Assembly: GCA_020692325.1 (NCBI GenBank)
Contig: JAIMKR010000002.1
Coordinates: forward strand, 163,045 to 227,044
Length of the DNA stretch: 64,000 nt
Reading direction: 5' to 3'
DNA from: Desulfocurvus sp.
GTDB lineage: Bacteria > Desulfobacterota > Desulfovibrionia > Desulfovibrionales > Desulfovibrionaceae
Positions 1 to 8,517 of this stretch are shown here, one piece after another. The position numbers and the translations under genes were made by a program. Each line of letters begins with the position of its first letter. Within the stretch, counting starts at the first letter, position 1. Below the pieces are notes generated by a model. That model worked only from the letters and a program-made list of their open reading frames with translations. It did no database searches and had not been told where the DNA came from.

Positions 1-142
1 GGTTTGCGGCCCGGCGAAGCGCCCGGCCGTTTCGCAGGAGTATAGCCCCGGGCTCGCGACGGAGCGGAAAAGACCCCGGAATTGGCCGGCGCGGGGATGA
101 AAAAGGCGTCTTGACAGCAATGCCGCCAGACGCCGGAAAAGG

Positions 143-171
143 AAAAAGGGCCGGTTGCAGCGGCCCTTTTT
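143..171. terminator. Bidirectional hairpin terminator
   Basis: An 11-bp perfect stem (AAAAAGGGCCG paired with CGGCCCTTTTT) encloses a 7-base loop. The A-run on the left and T-run on the right allow intrinsic termination on either strand. It probably ends a gene lying to the left of the window. Confidence 0.7.
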
Positions 172-469
172 CGGGGAGGAGGGGAAGGAGTCCAGATGAT
201 GCGCCGCGGTCCCGTTCGAAGGGGGTGGGTTGTTCGGGTGGGGTGGGTTTGGTGTTCGTCTCCCGGTCCCGCGTTCGCGCACAATCTGCATGGCTATGAG
301 CATTCGCCGTGCCAACACATAAATAACTTTTATTTTAAGCTAGTTATACATATCCGGCTTTCCAAGAATAGTTTTCTTGGCGCGTTCTTGTGCAAATATA
401 TGCAGAAAAGTGCAACCGGCATGTGCAACGCACTGGCCACTACCTTGATTCAAATCCAACAACTTGCTG
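172..469. other. Non-coding stretch, no gene seen
   Basis: The right part (about 300-470) is much richer in A+T than its surroundings and contains a short hairpin (CCAAGAA/TTCTTGG, 362-380) with no T-run. Open frames crossing this stretch lack ribosome-binding sites and run antisense into the DUF4911 gene. I see no RNA gene or mobile element. Confidence 0.4.
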
Positions 470-691
470 TCAGGATAGGATTTCCGCAGTGCAAAGGGGG
501 GCGGCGGCGGTCAGGGCGCGCAGCAGCGAAGCCCGCGCGCCCGGCGCGAAGCGCAACTGCACAACCTCGCGTCCGGCCGAGTCCGCGCCGATGGTGGTGG
601 GCAGGGCGAGACCGTCCTCGGCCTCCAGTATGTAGCGCAGCAGGGAGACCTCCGCCCGGGGCACGCGCACGTATAACGCCTCGGAAATCAC
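470..691 (-). CDS. DUF4911 domain protein
   Basis: A 73-residue protein that starts at a GTG whose last bases form the TGA stop of the preceding gene (GTGA overlap), so the two are translationally coupled. It is buried in a longer open frame and easily missed; only the last 73 residues have normal protein character. It begins ISEALYVRVPRAEVSLLRYI, which fits the small DUF4911 family of deltaproteobacteria as I remember it. The family has no known biochemical role. The fixed pairing with the PEP-synthase-like gene suggests the two act together, which is inference. Confidence 0.6.
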   Translation of the reverse strand: MISEALYVRVPRAEVSLLRYILEAEDGLALPTTIGADSAGREVVQLRFAPGARASLLRALTAAAPLCTAEILS

Positions 692-2805
692 GGCAGCTCC
701 AGCGGTTTGGCGAGCATCTCGCGCACCTCGCGCAGAATCTTCTCGCGGTGCAGGCGCACCTGCTCGGGAATACGCATGATCATGTCCAGCTGGCGCGTGT
801 GAATGATGAGATAGCCGAGCACGCGCAACCGATCCATGAGATCGGCCGTGGGCAGGCTTTCCACGCGGGCGAACAGCGCGTCCTGCTTCACCTCGATGCT
901 GAAGTCGAACTCCTTGAGAATGCCGGAAACAAAAGCGATGCGCCGCTCGCGCCGGGTTATCTCCGCCGCGCCGCCGCGGAACTGGAAGCTCACGTAGTTT
1001 TCCCGCGCGCGCTCGCCCACCAGGGCTTCGATGGTGACGAAGTGATAGCCAAAACGAGAGGATAGCGAAATATACGCCTTGGAAAGCAGAATGTGATTCC
1101 ACACGCCGAAGTCGAAATTCCCCGTGATGGAGATTTCCGGATTGGTGGTGGACTCGTAGATGATGGAAAGGAAGCCGCGAACGTCCACGGGCGGCGGGCC
1201 GGCCCAGGGCACCGCGCTGATGCCCGCCCACACCGCCTGAAATGGCGGGGAGTCGATGTTCTCCAGCCGAATGAACTTGCCCTCCGGCTGGGAGCGGAAC
1301 GCATCCTCCAGATTGATGATCCACCACAGCATGGCCGCGCCGTTCGCCCACAGCTGCTTGGCCTGCCGCTCGGGGAAATCCTGCTGGCTGCGGCCAAAGT
1401 CGAACATGGCGTCCACGGCGCGCTGATGAACGAGACGGGCCACGTCGCGCACGGTCTTGCAGTTGACCGAGCGAAAATCGGGGTCCTCCGGCGCGGGCAG
1501 GGTGTCGGTCGAAAGCAGCTCCAGAAGTTCGCACAGGCGCGTGTGCACGGGCGAGCCCCTCATGAACGAGCCGGCTCCGGCGGGCTTTTCGGCGACCTCG
1601 TCCCCGTCGTCGAGCGCGGGGGCGGGACCGCAGCGCAACACCCTGAATCCGCCATCTGGCCATTGCAGCCATTCGAAGCGCACCGGCGCGCCGAGGCCCG
1701 TCTCCAGCGCATGGGCGAGTTCGGCCAACCGGGCGCCATCCCGGTCGTCCAGCCCGGCGGCCCGGGCCGAGGCGATGGGATCGGCGCTTTCGCAGGCGCC
1801 ACGCAACGCCGTCTCCGGCGCGGCGACCATGCCAACACACAGGGAGACGTCGATGTCCGAGATGCCGCGCGAAAGCCGTCTCGCCATGGCCTGGGGGGAA
1901 TACTTCCCCGCCACGGCGCGGCGATAGGCCCCCGCCGCGTCGCTCAGCGGCACGGAAAATTCCGCTGGGTAGGACCCGGTGAACCCCTGCCCCTCGCCCA
2001 GGCTCACGGGCAGCACGCACAGATGCGTCTCCCCCGTGGCGGCGGCGAGATGCGCGCAGGCGTCCTCCAGCGCCCGTTCCAAAGCCACGGGCAGCGGCTC
2101 GGCCAGGATGAGCGCCTGGATTTCGCGGCTCATGGCGTTGAGCGCCGCGTCGTCCGCGCCGCAGATGGTGGGAATGCGCGCGGTCAGGCCGGTATCGTCG
2201 GCGGCGTCGCCGCCCCCTTGAACGCCCGCGTCATACAGGCTCTGGATGCGCCGGGCCATTTCCTCGCGCAATCCCGGCTGCGAGGCGAACAGCTCGTAAG
2301 CGCAGGCCCCGATCACGAAGCCCTCGGGCACGGGCAGCCCCAGCCGGTTTCTGATCTCGCCCAGCTCGGCCAGACGCGCGCCCATGAGGTCGGCCTGCCC
2401 CGCGTCCACGTGACGCAGATCGGCCACCAGCTCGCCACAGACCGGCGGCTTGCGCCGGCCCAGCACCTCCTCCACCTGGGCGCTGATCTCCAGAAAACGC
2501 GGACGCAGACGCGCGGCGCTCTCCGGCGCCAGGGCGTCCAAATGTTTGATCATGCGGAAGGCGTTGACGATGACCGAGGTGGCTCCGGCGCGCAGAAAGG
2601 TCATGCCGAACACGCGGCCGTCGGTGGTGGCGCGGTCCATGTCGGCCAGAGTGGACAGCAAGCGCTTGCCGGCCGTGAGCAGCAGACGAAAATTGGTGTG
2701 CCGGCGGCGAAACTCCGCACCGATGCGTTCGGCCTGCGCCGAGTCCGCGACGGGGGGTGTTCTCCGACCGAACAGGGAACGGATGGCTTGGATGAGACCG
2801 GCCAC
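688..2805 (-). CDS. PEP/pyruvate-binding (PPDK_N-like) protein, degenerate
   Basis: A 705-residue soluble protein starting at GTG, with AAGGAGG upstream. The first 100 residues are helical. Residues of about 140-400 resemble the N-terminal ATP-grasp domain of PEP synthase and pyruvate phosphate dikinase. The family's VRSS arginine motif reads VLPVS here, and the SFAGQ loop is replaced by GFTGS. The swivelling phosphohistidine domain and C-terminal barrel are absent. The C-terminal 300 residues (NCKTVRDVARLVHQ onward) form a conserved-looking region that I cannot assign. It is therefore probably not a PEP synthase but a regulatory or binding relative. DUF4911 follows with a 4-base overlap. Confidence 0.6.
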   Translation of the reverse strand: MAGLIQAIRSLFGRRTPPVADSAQAERIGAEFRRRHTNFRLLLTAGKRLLSTLADMDRATTDGRVFGMTFLRAGATSVIVNAFRMIKHLDALAPESAARLRPRFLEISAQVEEVLGRRKPPVCGELVADLRHVDAGQADLMGARLAELGEIRNRLGLPVPEGFVIGACAYELFASQPGLREEMARRIQSLYDAGVQGGGDAADDTGLTARIPTICGADDAALNAMSREIQALILAEPLPVALERALEDACAHLAAATGETHLCVLPVSLGEGQGFTGSYPAEFSVPLSDAAGAYRRAVAGKYSPQAMARRLSRGISDIDVSLCVGMVAAPETALRGACESADPIASARAAGLDDRDGARLAELAHALETGLGAPVRFEWLQWPDGGFRVLRCGPAPALDDGDEVAEKPAGAGSFMRGSPVHTRLCELLELLSTDTLPAPEDPDFRSVNCKTVRDVARLVHQRAVDAMFDFGRSQQDFPERQAKQLWANGAAMLWWIINLEDAFRSQPEGKFIRLENIDSPPFQAVWAGISAVPWAGPPPVDVRGFLSIIYESTTNPEISITGNFDFGVWNHILLSKAYISLSSRFGYHFVTIEALVGERARENYVSFQFRGGAAEITRRERRIAFVSGILKEFDFSIEVKQDALFARVESLPTADLMDRLRVLGYLIIHTRQLDMIMRIPEQVRLHREKILREVREMLAKPLELP

Positions 2806-2921
2806 AGGCGAAGCCTCCTTGAATTTCTCATACCGGCGCGCCGATCAAATGGCAACGCATCCCTCGCCGCCTTCCGACGCCGCGCACCTATTCCGGTGCG
2901 GCGCGTTTCCGCTGGCATGAA

Positions 2922-2961
2922 AGCGCCCCCGGCAGCCGAGGGGTAGGTTGCCGGGGGCGCT
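2922..2961 (-). terminator. Terminator after tauE-partner operon
   Basis: A perfect 13-bp GC stem (AGCGCCCCCGGCA with its complement) lies about 30 bases past the stop of the membrane-partner gene and is followed on the minus strand by a short TTT. The T-run is weak, so termination may be inefficient. Confidence 0.55.
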
Positions 2962-2993
2962 GTGACAGTGGCCGGTCAAGGAAGGGGGAACAG

Positions 2994-3722
2994 CTAAGCT
3001 TCCTTCTTGGCCTTGGACTTGCTCATGGACAGGCCGATGCCATCGAAGATGTCGAAGATGGCGTAGCCGTACCACATGGTGTAAAGGACGTAGAAGACCA
3101 ACAACCCGGTCACCACGGCGGCCCGATCGGCCACGCGCTCGCCCCGGATGCCGAAGAAGTTGTAGGCGGGTTCAATGGCCTTGCCGTTGACCAGAGTCAC
3201 GACCTCGGCCTCCTCGATCTTCTTCTGCTTCTGCAGCTCCTTGACCATGGGGTTCAGCAGACCCCACCAGGTCTTCATGCCCTTCACGCCGTCGGATGCG
3301 CCGATCATCTCGGCCACGGCCTTGTCGTCGTTATGGTAAAGCTTGTCGGAGGCGGTCACCACCATGCCGAGCATCTTGCCCATGTCGCCGGTGACATGCA
3401 CGGTGTTGTCCTTGACCTCGGCGGTGAGACCGGCGTGGTTCACCAGCTTGGCGGCGGCGGTCGCGGCGGCCGCGTCCGTCTGCTTCACGGTCACATCGAC
3501 GGCGTTGCCCTCAAGGCCGGCGGCCTTCTTGGCGACATCGGGAATGTAGTAGGCCGAGCCCTTGGCGAGGCTGTTGAACAGCTCATCGGAGTAGTGCAGG
3601 GCGTTAACTTTGTTGCCCATCTCGTCGGTGAGCACGGGATGGAACATGGCGTACAAGACGACGAAGAACGAAAGCAACAGGATGTTGCCCTTGATGAAGG
3701 ACTTCTTGTTATGAACGAGCAT
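2994..3722 (-). CDS. Two-TM membrane protein, TauE partner
   Basis: A 242-residue protein. I chose the start at MLVHNKKSF because GGAGGT precedes it and it lies only two bases after the exporter's stop; the longer frame runs back into the exporter. Residues about 11-30 form a membrane segment. A middle domain of about 170 residues is alanine- and lysine-rich and probably extracytoplasmic. A second membrane segment (about 202-225) precedes a short lysine-rich tail. No catalytic motif is recognised. Tight coupling suggests it is an accessory subunit of the exporter, such as a periplasmic substrate or assembly partner; that is inference from context. Confidence 0.6.
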   Translation of the reverse strand: MLVHNKKSFIKGNILLLSFFVVLYAMFHPVLTDEMGNKVNALHYSDELFNSLAKGSAYYIPDVAKKAAGLEGNAVDVTVKQTDAAAATAAAKLVNHAGLTAEVKDNTVHVTGDMGKMLGMVVTASDKLYHNDDKAVAEMIGASDGVKGMKTWWGLLNPMVKELQKQKKIEEAEVVTLVNGKAIEPAYNFFGIRGERVADRAAVVTGLLVFYVLYTMWYGYAIFDIFDGIGLSMSKSKAKKEA

Positions 3723-3724
3723 GA

Positions 3725-4990
3725 TTAGACCTCCGCGCGGCGCAGCTTGCCGATGTTGGAGAGGAACTTGTAGGAAACCCATGCGCCGAAGAAGATGACG
3801 ACGATCCAGAACAGCCAGTTGCCCACCATCTCGATGCCGTTGATCACGTCCTTCGGGAGGCTGATGTAACCAAGCTCCACGAACTTCTTGGGCAGGGTGG
3901 CGACGCGGTTGACGAAGCCGGCCAGGATGCTCATCGCGTAAAAACCGCGGATCTGGATGCCCTTGACGACCTTGGTGGTCAGCGCGCCAACCTGGATGCC
4001 CACCAGCGAGCCGAGCAGCATGCCCATGGCCAGGGAGTAGAACACGAAGCCGTAGATGGCGTACTGGGCGATGGAGCCGATACCGGCGGTGAAGATGATC
4101 TGCAGGATGTCGGTGCCGACGGTGGTCATGGAGGACACGCCGAAGACGTACACGAACATGGGGAAGGTGACGAAGCCACCGCCCGCGCCCATGAGAGTGG
4201 CCAGCATGCCGACGATCACGCCGCCGAGGGCCACGATGACGCCGGCGATCTGCTTGCCGCCAGGCACGAAGTCCTCATCGAAGGTGACCATGGGACCAAA
4301 CTTGAGGTTCTGCAGCTTGATGGCCAAACCGGTGGTGGCGGAGGGCCCGCCGTGGACGTCGCCGCCGGCCGCCTCGGCCTTGCGGCTCGCCCGGGTGGTA
4401 CGCAGGAAGTCGAACAAGGCGTAGAAGCCCAGGAAACCGAGGATGCCGCCGTACACGAGACTGATGAACATGTCGGACAGCAGCGGGTCCTTCTTGTACA
4501 GCCCGTTCTGAATGGCGCCGCCGATGAACGTGCCGCCAGTGGAGCCAACCAGGAACCAGATGGCCAGCTTGACCGACACGTTGCCGAGCTTCTTGTGCAC
4601 GGCCGTGCCCATGATGGCCTTGGCGAAGATGTGGAACATATCGGTTCCGACGGCCAGGATGCCCTTGACGCCCGCGGCCATCAGCGCCGGGGTGATGATG
4701 AAGCCGCCGCCCGCGCCGATGCAGCCGGTGATCAGACCGGCCGCCACGCCGATGCCGATGGAGACCAGGAAGATGGAATCCGAATAGAACGCCGGGCCGT
4801 ACGCGTGCTTACCGCCGATGAAGTCACCAGCGAAGGCGTAGTTGATGACCAGGATCGGCACGATCATGAGCGCCAGAAGCAGCATCTTTTTCCTGTTGTG
4901 CAGGATGGACATGGACATCTCCATATCCCACTGGGCTTGGGCGATGGCCCCCTGCCTCATCAGCTCGTATAACTGTCGACAGACTCCCAT
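3725..4990 (-). CDS. TauE/SafE family anion exporter
   Basis: A 421-residue polytopic protein. ATG at 4990 has GGAGGAG six bases upstream; the further ATG at 5005 would place that ribosome-binding site inside the gene. After about 40 cytoplasmic residues come the usual two TauE halves, each with a glycine-rich signature: GCIGAGGGFIITPALMA and LMGAGGGFVTFPMFVYVFG. TauE/SafE proteins export sulfite, sulfoacetate or similar anions across the inner membrane. The extended N-terminus and central hydrophilic loop (about residues 200-240) are longer than in minimal members. It lies downstream of two receiver-domain genes on the same strand, and its partner membrane gene follows by two bases. The substrate is unknown. 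Confidence 0.8.
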   Translation of the reverse strand: MGVCRQLYELMRQGAIAQAQWDMEMSMSILHNRKKMLLLALMIVPILVINYAFAGDFIGGKHAYGPAFYSDSIFLVSIGIGVAAGLITGCIGAGGGFIITPALMAAGVKGILAVGTDMFHIFAKAIMGTAVHKKLGNVSVKLAIWFLVGSTGGTFIGGAIQNGLYKKDPLLSDMFISLVYGGILGFLGFYALFDFLRTTRASRKAEAAGGDVHGGPSATTGLAIKLQNLKFGPMVTFDEDFVPGGKQIAGVIVALGGVIVGMLATLMGAGGGFVTFPMFVYVFGVSSMTTVGTDILQIIFTAGIGSIAQYAIYGFVFYSLAMGMLLGSLVGIQVGALTTKVVKGIQIRGFYAMSILAGFVNRVATLPKKFVELGYISLPKDVINGIEMVGNWLFWIVVIFFGAWVSYKFLSNIGKLRRAEV

Positions 4991-5080
4991 TAACATCTCC
5001 TCCATTCAGAATGTTTCCGAAGGTCGAAACCGGCGCTACTCGGTTCCGGCTCCCTGCCCCATAATCAACTGGGCGAACCG

Positions 5081-5464
5081 TCAAGTCGCGGTTTTGCCCT
5101 TGAGTGCCTTATGCTCGCAGGCGTCTTGCAGCTTGAAGACAAGCTCCTCGATGTCTACAGGCTTCATGAGGTAATCGAAAGCCCCCAGTTCCAGACCGCG
5201 CATGGCCGTCTCCACGTGGGCGTGGCCCGAAAGCATGAGCACGGCCACGCCGGGGTGCCCGGCCGCGATGTGCTTGAGCGCCTCGATGCCGTCCATGCCG
5301 GGCATCTTCACGTCCAGCACCACGGCGTCCACGGTGTTGTCCTTCAGCCAGGCCAGGGCCTCGGCGGCGGCTCCGACGCTGTGCGCCTCGATGCCGCGAC
5401 GCCCAAGCCGCTTGGCCAGGGTCTCGCGGAAGTCGCACTCGTCGTCCACCAGCAGCACTTTCAT
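5081..5464 (-). CDS. Single-domain response regulator
   Basis: A 127-residue stand-alone receiver (CheY-like) domain. It carries the acidic pair (VDDE), the phosphoacceptor aspartate in VVLDVKMPGMDG, the switch threonine/serine position in MLSGH, and the lysine in MKPVD. No output domain is present, so it must act through protein contacts or as a phosphorelay intermediate. Its ATG overlaps the stop of the upstream degenerate receiver gene by four bases. The exporter operon follows about 90 bases downstream. Confidence 0.85.
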   Translation of the reverse strand: MKVLLVDDECDFRETLAKRLGRRGIEAHSVGAAAEALAWLKDNTVDAVVLDVKMPGMDGIEALKHIAAGHPGVAVLMLSGHAHVETAMRGLELGAFDYLMKPVDIEELVFKLQDACEHKALKGKTAT

Positions 5465-5874
5465 GCCTCGTCCCCCCGCTCCGGCCCAACGGCCGCCTTT
5501 CCGGTAATGGCGGCCAGCGCCGCCTTGAGCGTGCGCATGTCCGGCCGCTTCTCCACCAGCACGGCGTCGGGCAGTTCGGGCAGCGGCTCCTCGCCCTCGA
5601 ACACGTGGAGCACCACGGCGACTTGGCCGGAATGCTCGCGCAGATCATGCACTACTTCGGCAAGGCTCGCGCCCGCGGCCTCGGGATCAAAAACCACCAC
5701 GCGTGGAGGCCGCGGGCAACGCAGGGCCAGCAGCAGACTGCCCGAATTGGGCAGCGCACCCACGGCGAAGCCCAGCACGGACAACTCACGGCACAGGAAC
5801 TCCCGGACGTTGGGATTCCGGTCCATGACGGCGATGTCCAGCCGGGAATTCGATGACGAGGGAGCGGTGTGCAT
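5461..5874 (-). CDS. Divergent receiver-domain protein
   Basis: About 137 residues. Start chosen at ATG 5874 (MHTAPSSSNS), preceded by AGGGA; an ATG at 5898 is also open but lies inside a sigma-54-like promoter match. The fold pattern is receiver-like: LDIAVMDRNP (first acidic site), VVVFDPEAAG (candidate phosphoacceptor) and LVEKRPD (lysine). The switch threonine position reads LHVFEG, and only one acidic residue is present at the first site, so phosphorylation may be lost or altered. It overlaps the canonical receiver gene by ATGA, suggesting the two proteins work as a pair. Confidence 0.6.
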   Translation of the reverse strand: MHTAPSSSNSRLDIAVMDRNPNVREFLCRELSVLGFAVGALPNSGSLLLALRCPRPPRVVVFDPEAAGASLAEVVHDLREHSGQVAVVLHVFEGEEPLPELPDAVLVEKRPDMRTLKAALAAITGKAAVGPERGDEA

Positions 5875-5887
5875 GACTTCCCTAAGG

Positions 5888-5902
5888 GCAAAAGCCATGC
5901 CA
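5888..5902 (-). promoter_or_regulatory. Sigma-54 (-24/-12) promoter candidate
   Basis: The minus strand reads TGGCATGGCTTTTGC, matching the sigma-54 consensus TGGCAC-N5-TTGC except at one base, with correct spacing. Transcription would begin near 5876, almost at the chosen start codon at 5874, which would leave a leaderless message and cut off the ribosome-binding site. The match is good but the geometry is awkward. Confidence 0.4.
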
Positions 5903-6032
5903 CTGTTCAGTATTATTTAATTGTTTGTTATCGCTGGAGATTATTTTGAGACGCGCAAGGAGTGTCGTCTGAATGGACGGTTCGTCTGTCAGCTTTTTTT
6001 ACAGTCCGTCAAGCGGGACGGATGCCAGGCGG

Positions 6033-7082
6033 TCATTCCAGCTTGAGTTTGTACTGGGCGAGCTTGTGCCGCAGGGTGCGCGGGCTGATGCCGAGCAGCT
6101 CCGCCGTGCGTTGCTTGCTGCCGCCGGCATGGCGATAGGCGCGCAGCATGGTTTGGATCTCCGTGCGGCGGACCACGGCGTCGAGGTTCAGCTCCTCGGG
6201 ATCAATGGCGTGATGCGAGGGATGCAGCGACTCGCGGCCAAGCTCCAGGCGCATCTCCAGCGGCAGGTCCTCGGGGCGGACGGGATCGTCCGAAGTGTGC
6301 AGAAGCGCCACCCGCTCCATGAGATTCTTGAGCTCGCGCACGTTGCCCGGCCAATGGTGGCGGGAGAGCAGGGTCAGCGCCTCGGCCGAAAGCCGCAGGT
6401 TCGCCCTATGATAATGATGGCCGAACAGCCACAGGAAATACTCGGCCAGCGGAGGCACATCCTCATTGCGTTCACGCAGCGACGGCAAAGCGATGGGAAT
6501 GACGTTGAGGCGATAGAACAGATCGGCCCGGAAACGCCCGGCGCGCACCATGTCCGGCAGAGCCCGGTTGGTGGCGGCCACGATGCGCGCGCGAAAGCCC
6601 AAATCCTTTTCACCGCCCAAACGCTTGAAGGTACGCTCCTCCAGCACGCGCAGAAAATCCACCTGATTGGTGAGCGGGATTTCGCCCACCTCGTCAAGAA
6701 AAAGCGTGCCGTCGGCGGCGAGCTCGAAACTGCCCTTCTGCAGTTTGGTGGCCCCGGTGAATGCCCCGGGCTCATGACCGAAAAACTTGTCGGCGAACAG
6801 CTCGCCGGTGAGCACGCCGCAATTCACCGGCACGAAGGGCCGCCCGCTGCGGTTGCTGAGCGTGTGCAGGAGCCGGGCGAAGATCTCCTTGCCGGTGCCG
6901 GATTCGCCGGTGAGCAGCACGGGGGCGTCGCTGCCGGCAACCTGAATGGCCACCCGGTAGAGCGAGCGCATGGCGTCGGACCGGAAGAGCAGGCCGGCCT
7001 CGTTCATGGCGGCGCTGGCCTCCGGGTCGGTCTCCAGCATCTGCGGCAAGATCTTGCCGCCATAGGCGTGCGGGTCCATCAT
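6033..7082 (-). CDS. Sigma-54-dependent activator without sensor domain
   Basis: A 349-residue bacterial enhancer-binding protein. Start chosen at MMDPHAYGG (AGGGA upstream); the longer frame extends through promoter DNA. It has about 35 N-terminal residues, then a complete AAA+ domain: Walker A GESGTGKE, the sigma-54 contact loop GAFTGA, Walker B GTLFLDEVGE and arginine-finger region FRADLFYRLN. A C-terminal Fis-type helix-turn-helix follows (GGSKQRTAELLGISPRTL). There is no receiver, PAS or GAF domain, as in PspF-type activators, so control must come from a partner protein. It is divergent to the second exporter and shares a region of palindromes with it. Confidence 0.85.
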   Translation of the reverse strand: MMDPHAYGGKILPQMLETDPEASAAMNEAGLLFRSDAMRSLYRVAIQVAGSDAPVLLTGESGTGKEIFARLLHTLSNRSGRPFVPVNCGVLTGELFADKFFGHEPGAFTGATKLQKGSFELAADGTLFLDEVGEIPLTNQVDFLRVLEERTFKRLGGEKDLGFRARIVAATNRALPDMVRAGRFRADLFYRLNVIPIALPSLRERNEDVPPLAEYFLWLFGHHYHRANLRLSAEALTLLSRHHWPGNVRELKNLMERVALLHTSDDPVRPEDLPLEMRLELGRESLHPSHHAIDPEELNLDAVVRRTEIQTMLRAYRHAGGSKQRTAELLGISPRTLRHKLAQYKLKLE

Positions 7083-7251
7083 ACGCCATTCCCTCGCGAT
7101 TTTTCGCGAACTTTCAGGATAACGCCAAGCCGCGCAGGCCGCGGCGGTCCCCTTTCCCCGACCGGAAGAGGGAATATGCGCCTTTTCCAGTCCGATTTCC
7201 GGCCCCACGTTCGCCCGACGCGGTCGAAATCGGGCCGCGAAACCCCACCAA

Positions 7252-7290
7252 GCGGCAGGTCTTTGCCGCAAAAGCGGCAAGTTCTTGCCG
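7252..7290. promoter_or_regulatory. Array of four alternating TTGCCG/CGGCAA half-sites
   Basis: Two palindromes lie side by side: GCGGCA...TGCCGC (7252-7269) and CGGCAAGTTCTTGCCG (7275-7290). The inner arms also pair across the gap as TTGCCGC-AAAA-GCGGCAA. The array covers the likely minus-strand transcription start and lies about 45-85 bases upstream of the plus-strand start. This is a typical place for a regulator that represses one direction and activates the other. Confidence 0.5.
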
Positions 7291-7317
7291 TTTATACGTT
7301 TGTGATTTCTGTGTCAA
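7291..7317 (-). promoter_or_regulatory. Sigma-70-like promoter for activator gene
   Basis: On the minus strand TTGACA (7317-7312) and TATAAA (7296-7291) are separated by 15 bases, somewhat short. Transcription would start inside the palindrome array and leave a leader of about 200 bases before the activator gene. Confidence 0.4.
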
Positions 7318-7328
7318 GCATGTAAAAT
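7300..7328 (+). promoter_or_regulatory. Sigma-70-like promoter for tauE-2
   Basis: TTGTGA and TAAAAT are separated by exactly 17 bases. The -35 region abuts that of the divergent minus-strand promoter. The leader to the exporter start would be about 100 bases. Confidence 0.5.
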
Positions 7329-7437
7329 CAGCATGTTAGCATTTGGTCCGCTTCTTGATAAGAAGGGGTCGTCCACTGCGCGGGCCGAGGGGCTGGCGAG
7401 GCAGGCTGGGCAATACAGAGAATCGAGAGGAGCGGGA

Positions 7438-8442
7438 ATGAAGATGGACCATTTGAGACTCCCGGCGAAGATCGCCCTGTTCGTACTGGTCGGCGTGCTG
7501 CTGCTCGCCGCGGCCGCCTACGCCTCCGGCAACGACACCGTCGCCACGGCCATGGCCAGCGCCACCGCCCCGGATGGCGCGCATCTCGGACCGGACACGG
7601 GCGTGCCCTGGTGGGTCTGGCCCACGGTGCTGTTGTTCTTCTGCTTCATCCTGGGCATCATCGCGGTGTTGGCAGGCGTGGGCGGCGGCGTGCTCTACGT
7701 CCCGCTGGTGAGCGGATTCTTCCCCTTCCATCTCGACTTCGTGCGCGGCGCGGGCCTCATGGTGGCCCTGGCGGGCGCGCTGGCGGCCGGTCCCGGTCTG
7801 CTCAAGCGCAACTTCGCCAGCCTGCGTCTGGCGTTGCCGGTGGCGCTCATCGCCTCTTCCTGCGCCATCGTGGGCGCGTATCTCGGCATGGCCCTGCCCA
7901 CCAATGTGGTGCAGCTGTGCTTGGGCGGCACCATCGTGTTCATCGCCGGACTGCTGCTGGTGAGCAAGAACACCGCGCACCCGGTGGTGACCAAGCAGGA
8001 CGCCCTGAGCGTGGCGCTGGGCATGGACGGCGCCTACCGCGACCCCGCCACGGGCGAGCTGGTGCAGTGGAAGACCCACCACACACTGCCGGGCCTGCTG
8101 TTGTTCATCATCATCGGCGTCATGGCCGGCATGTTCGGCCTGGGCGCCGGCTGGGCCAACGTGCCGGTGCTCAACCTCCTGATGGGCGCGCCGCTGAAGG
8201 TGGCCGTGGGCACCAGCAAGTTCCTCCTCTCCATCACCGACACCTCGGCCGCGTGGGTGTACCTGAACAGGGGCTGCGTCATCCCGCTCATGGCCATCCC
8301 ATCCATCGTCGGCCTCATGCTTGGCTCCTTCGTGGGCGTGCGGCTGCTGGCCAAGGCCAAGCCCACGTTCATCCGCTACATGGTCATCGGCGTGCTGCTG
8401 CTCGCCGGCGGCAAGGCCCTCATGAAGGGTTTGGGCATCTAG
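7438..8442 (+). CDS. TauE/SafE family anion exporter (second copy)
   Basis: A 334-residue inner-membrane protein. Start chosen at MKMDHLRLPAK, with GAGAGGAG upstream. It has the duplicated TauE architecture, each half with its glycine motif: LAGVGGGVLYVPLVSGF and MFGLGAGWANVPVLNLLMG. The N-terminal hydrophobic segment ends in AYASG and may be a membrane anchor or signal. It is clearly distinct from the 421-residue copy. It is followed by a small membrane protein, a common pairing for this family. Likely exports sulfite, thiosulfate or an organosulfonate; the substrate is not determined by sequence. Confidence 0.8.
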   Translation: MKMDHLRLPAKIALFVLVGVLLLAAAAYASGNDTVATAMASATAPDGAHLGPDTGVPWWVWPTVLLFFCFILGIIAVLAGVGGGVLYVPLVSGFFPFHLDFVRGAGLMVALAGALAAGPGLLKRNFASLRLALPVALIASSCAIVGAYLGMALPTNVVQLCLGGTIVFIAGLLLVSKNTAHPVVTKQDALSVALGMDGAYRDPATGELVQWKTHHTLPGLLLFIIIGVMAGMFGLGAGWANVPVLNLLMGAPLKVAVGTSKFLLSITDTSAAWVYLNRGCVIPLMAIPSIVGLMLGSFVGVRLLAKAKPTFIRYMVIGVLLLAGGKALMKGLGI

Positions 8443-8517
8443 CCCGGGGAATCACGGTCACAACCGAAGCGACACGGGCCGGCCAAGCCGCGCCCGGATA
8501 TCCATAAGGAGAAAACG

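Noticed and set aside
362..380. Hairpin CCAAGAA/TTCTTGG as terminator of the DUF4911 operon
   Set aside because: Stem is AT-rich, about 90 bases past the stop, and no T-run follows on the minus strand.
196..1065. 289-codon plus-strand frame at the left end
   Set aside because: No ribosome-binding site; composition changes abruptly across the AT-rich stretch, and it is antisense to the DUF4911 gene.
1093..2946. 617-codon plus-strand open frame
   Set aside because: Antisense shadow of the PEP-synthase-like gene; high GC keeps the opposite frame open. No ribosome-binding site and no protein-like pattern.
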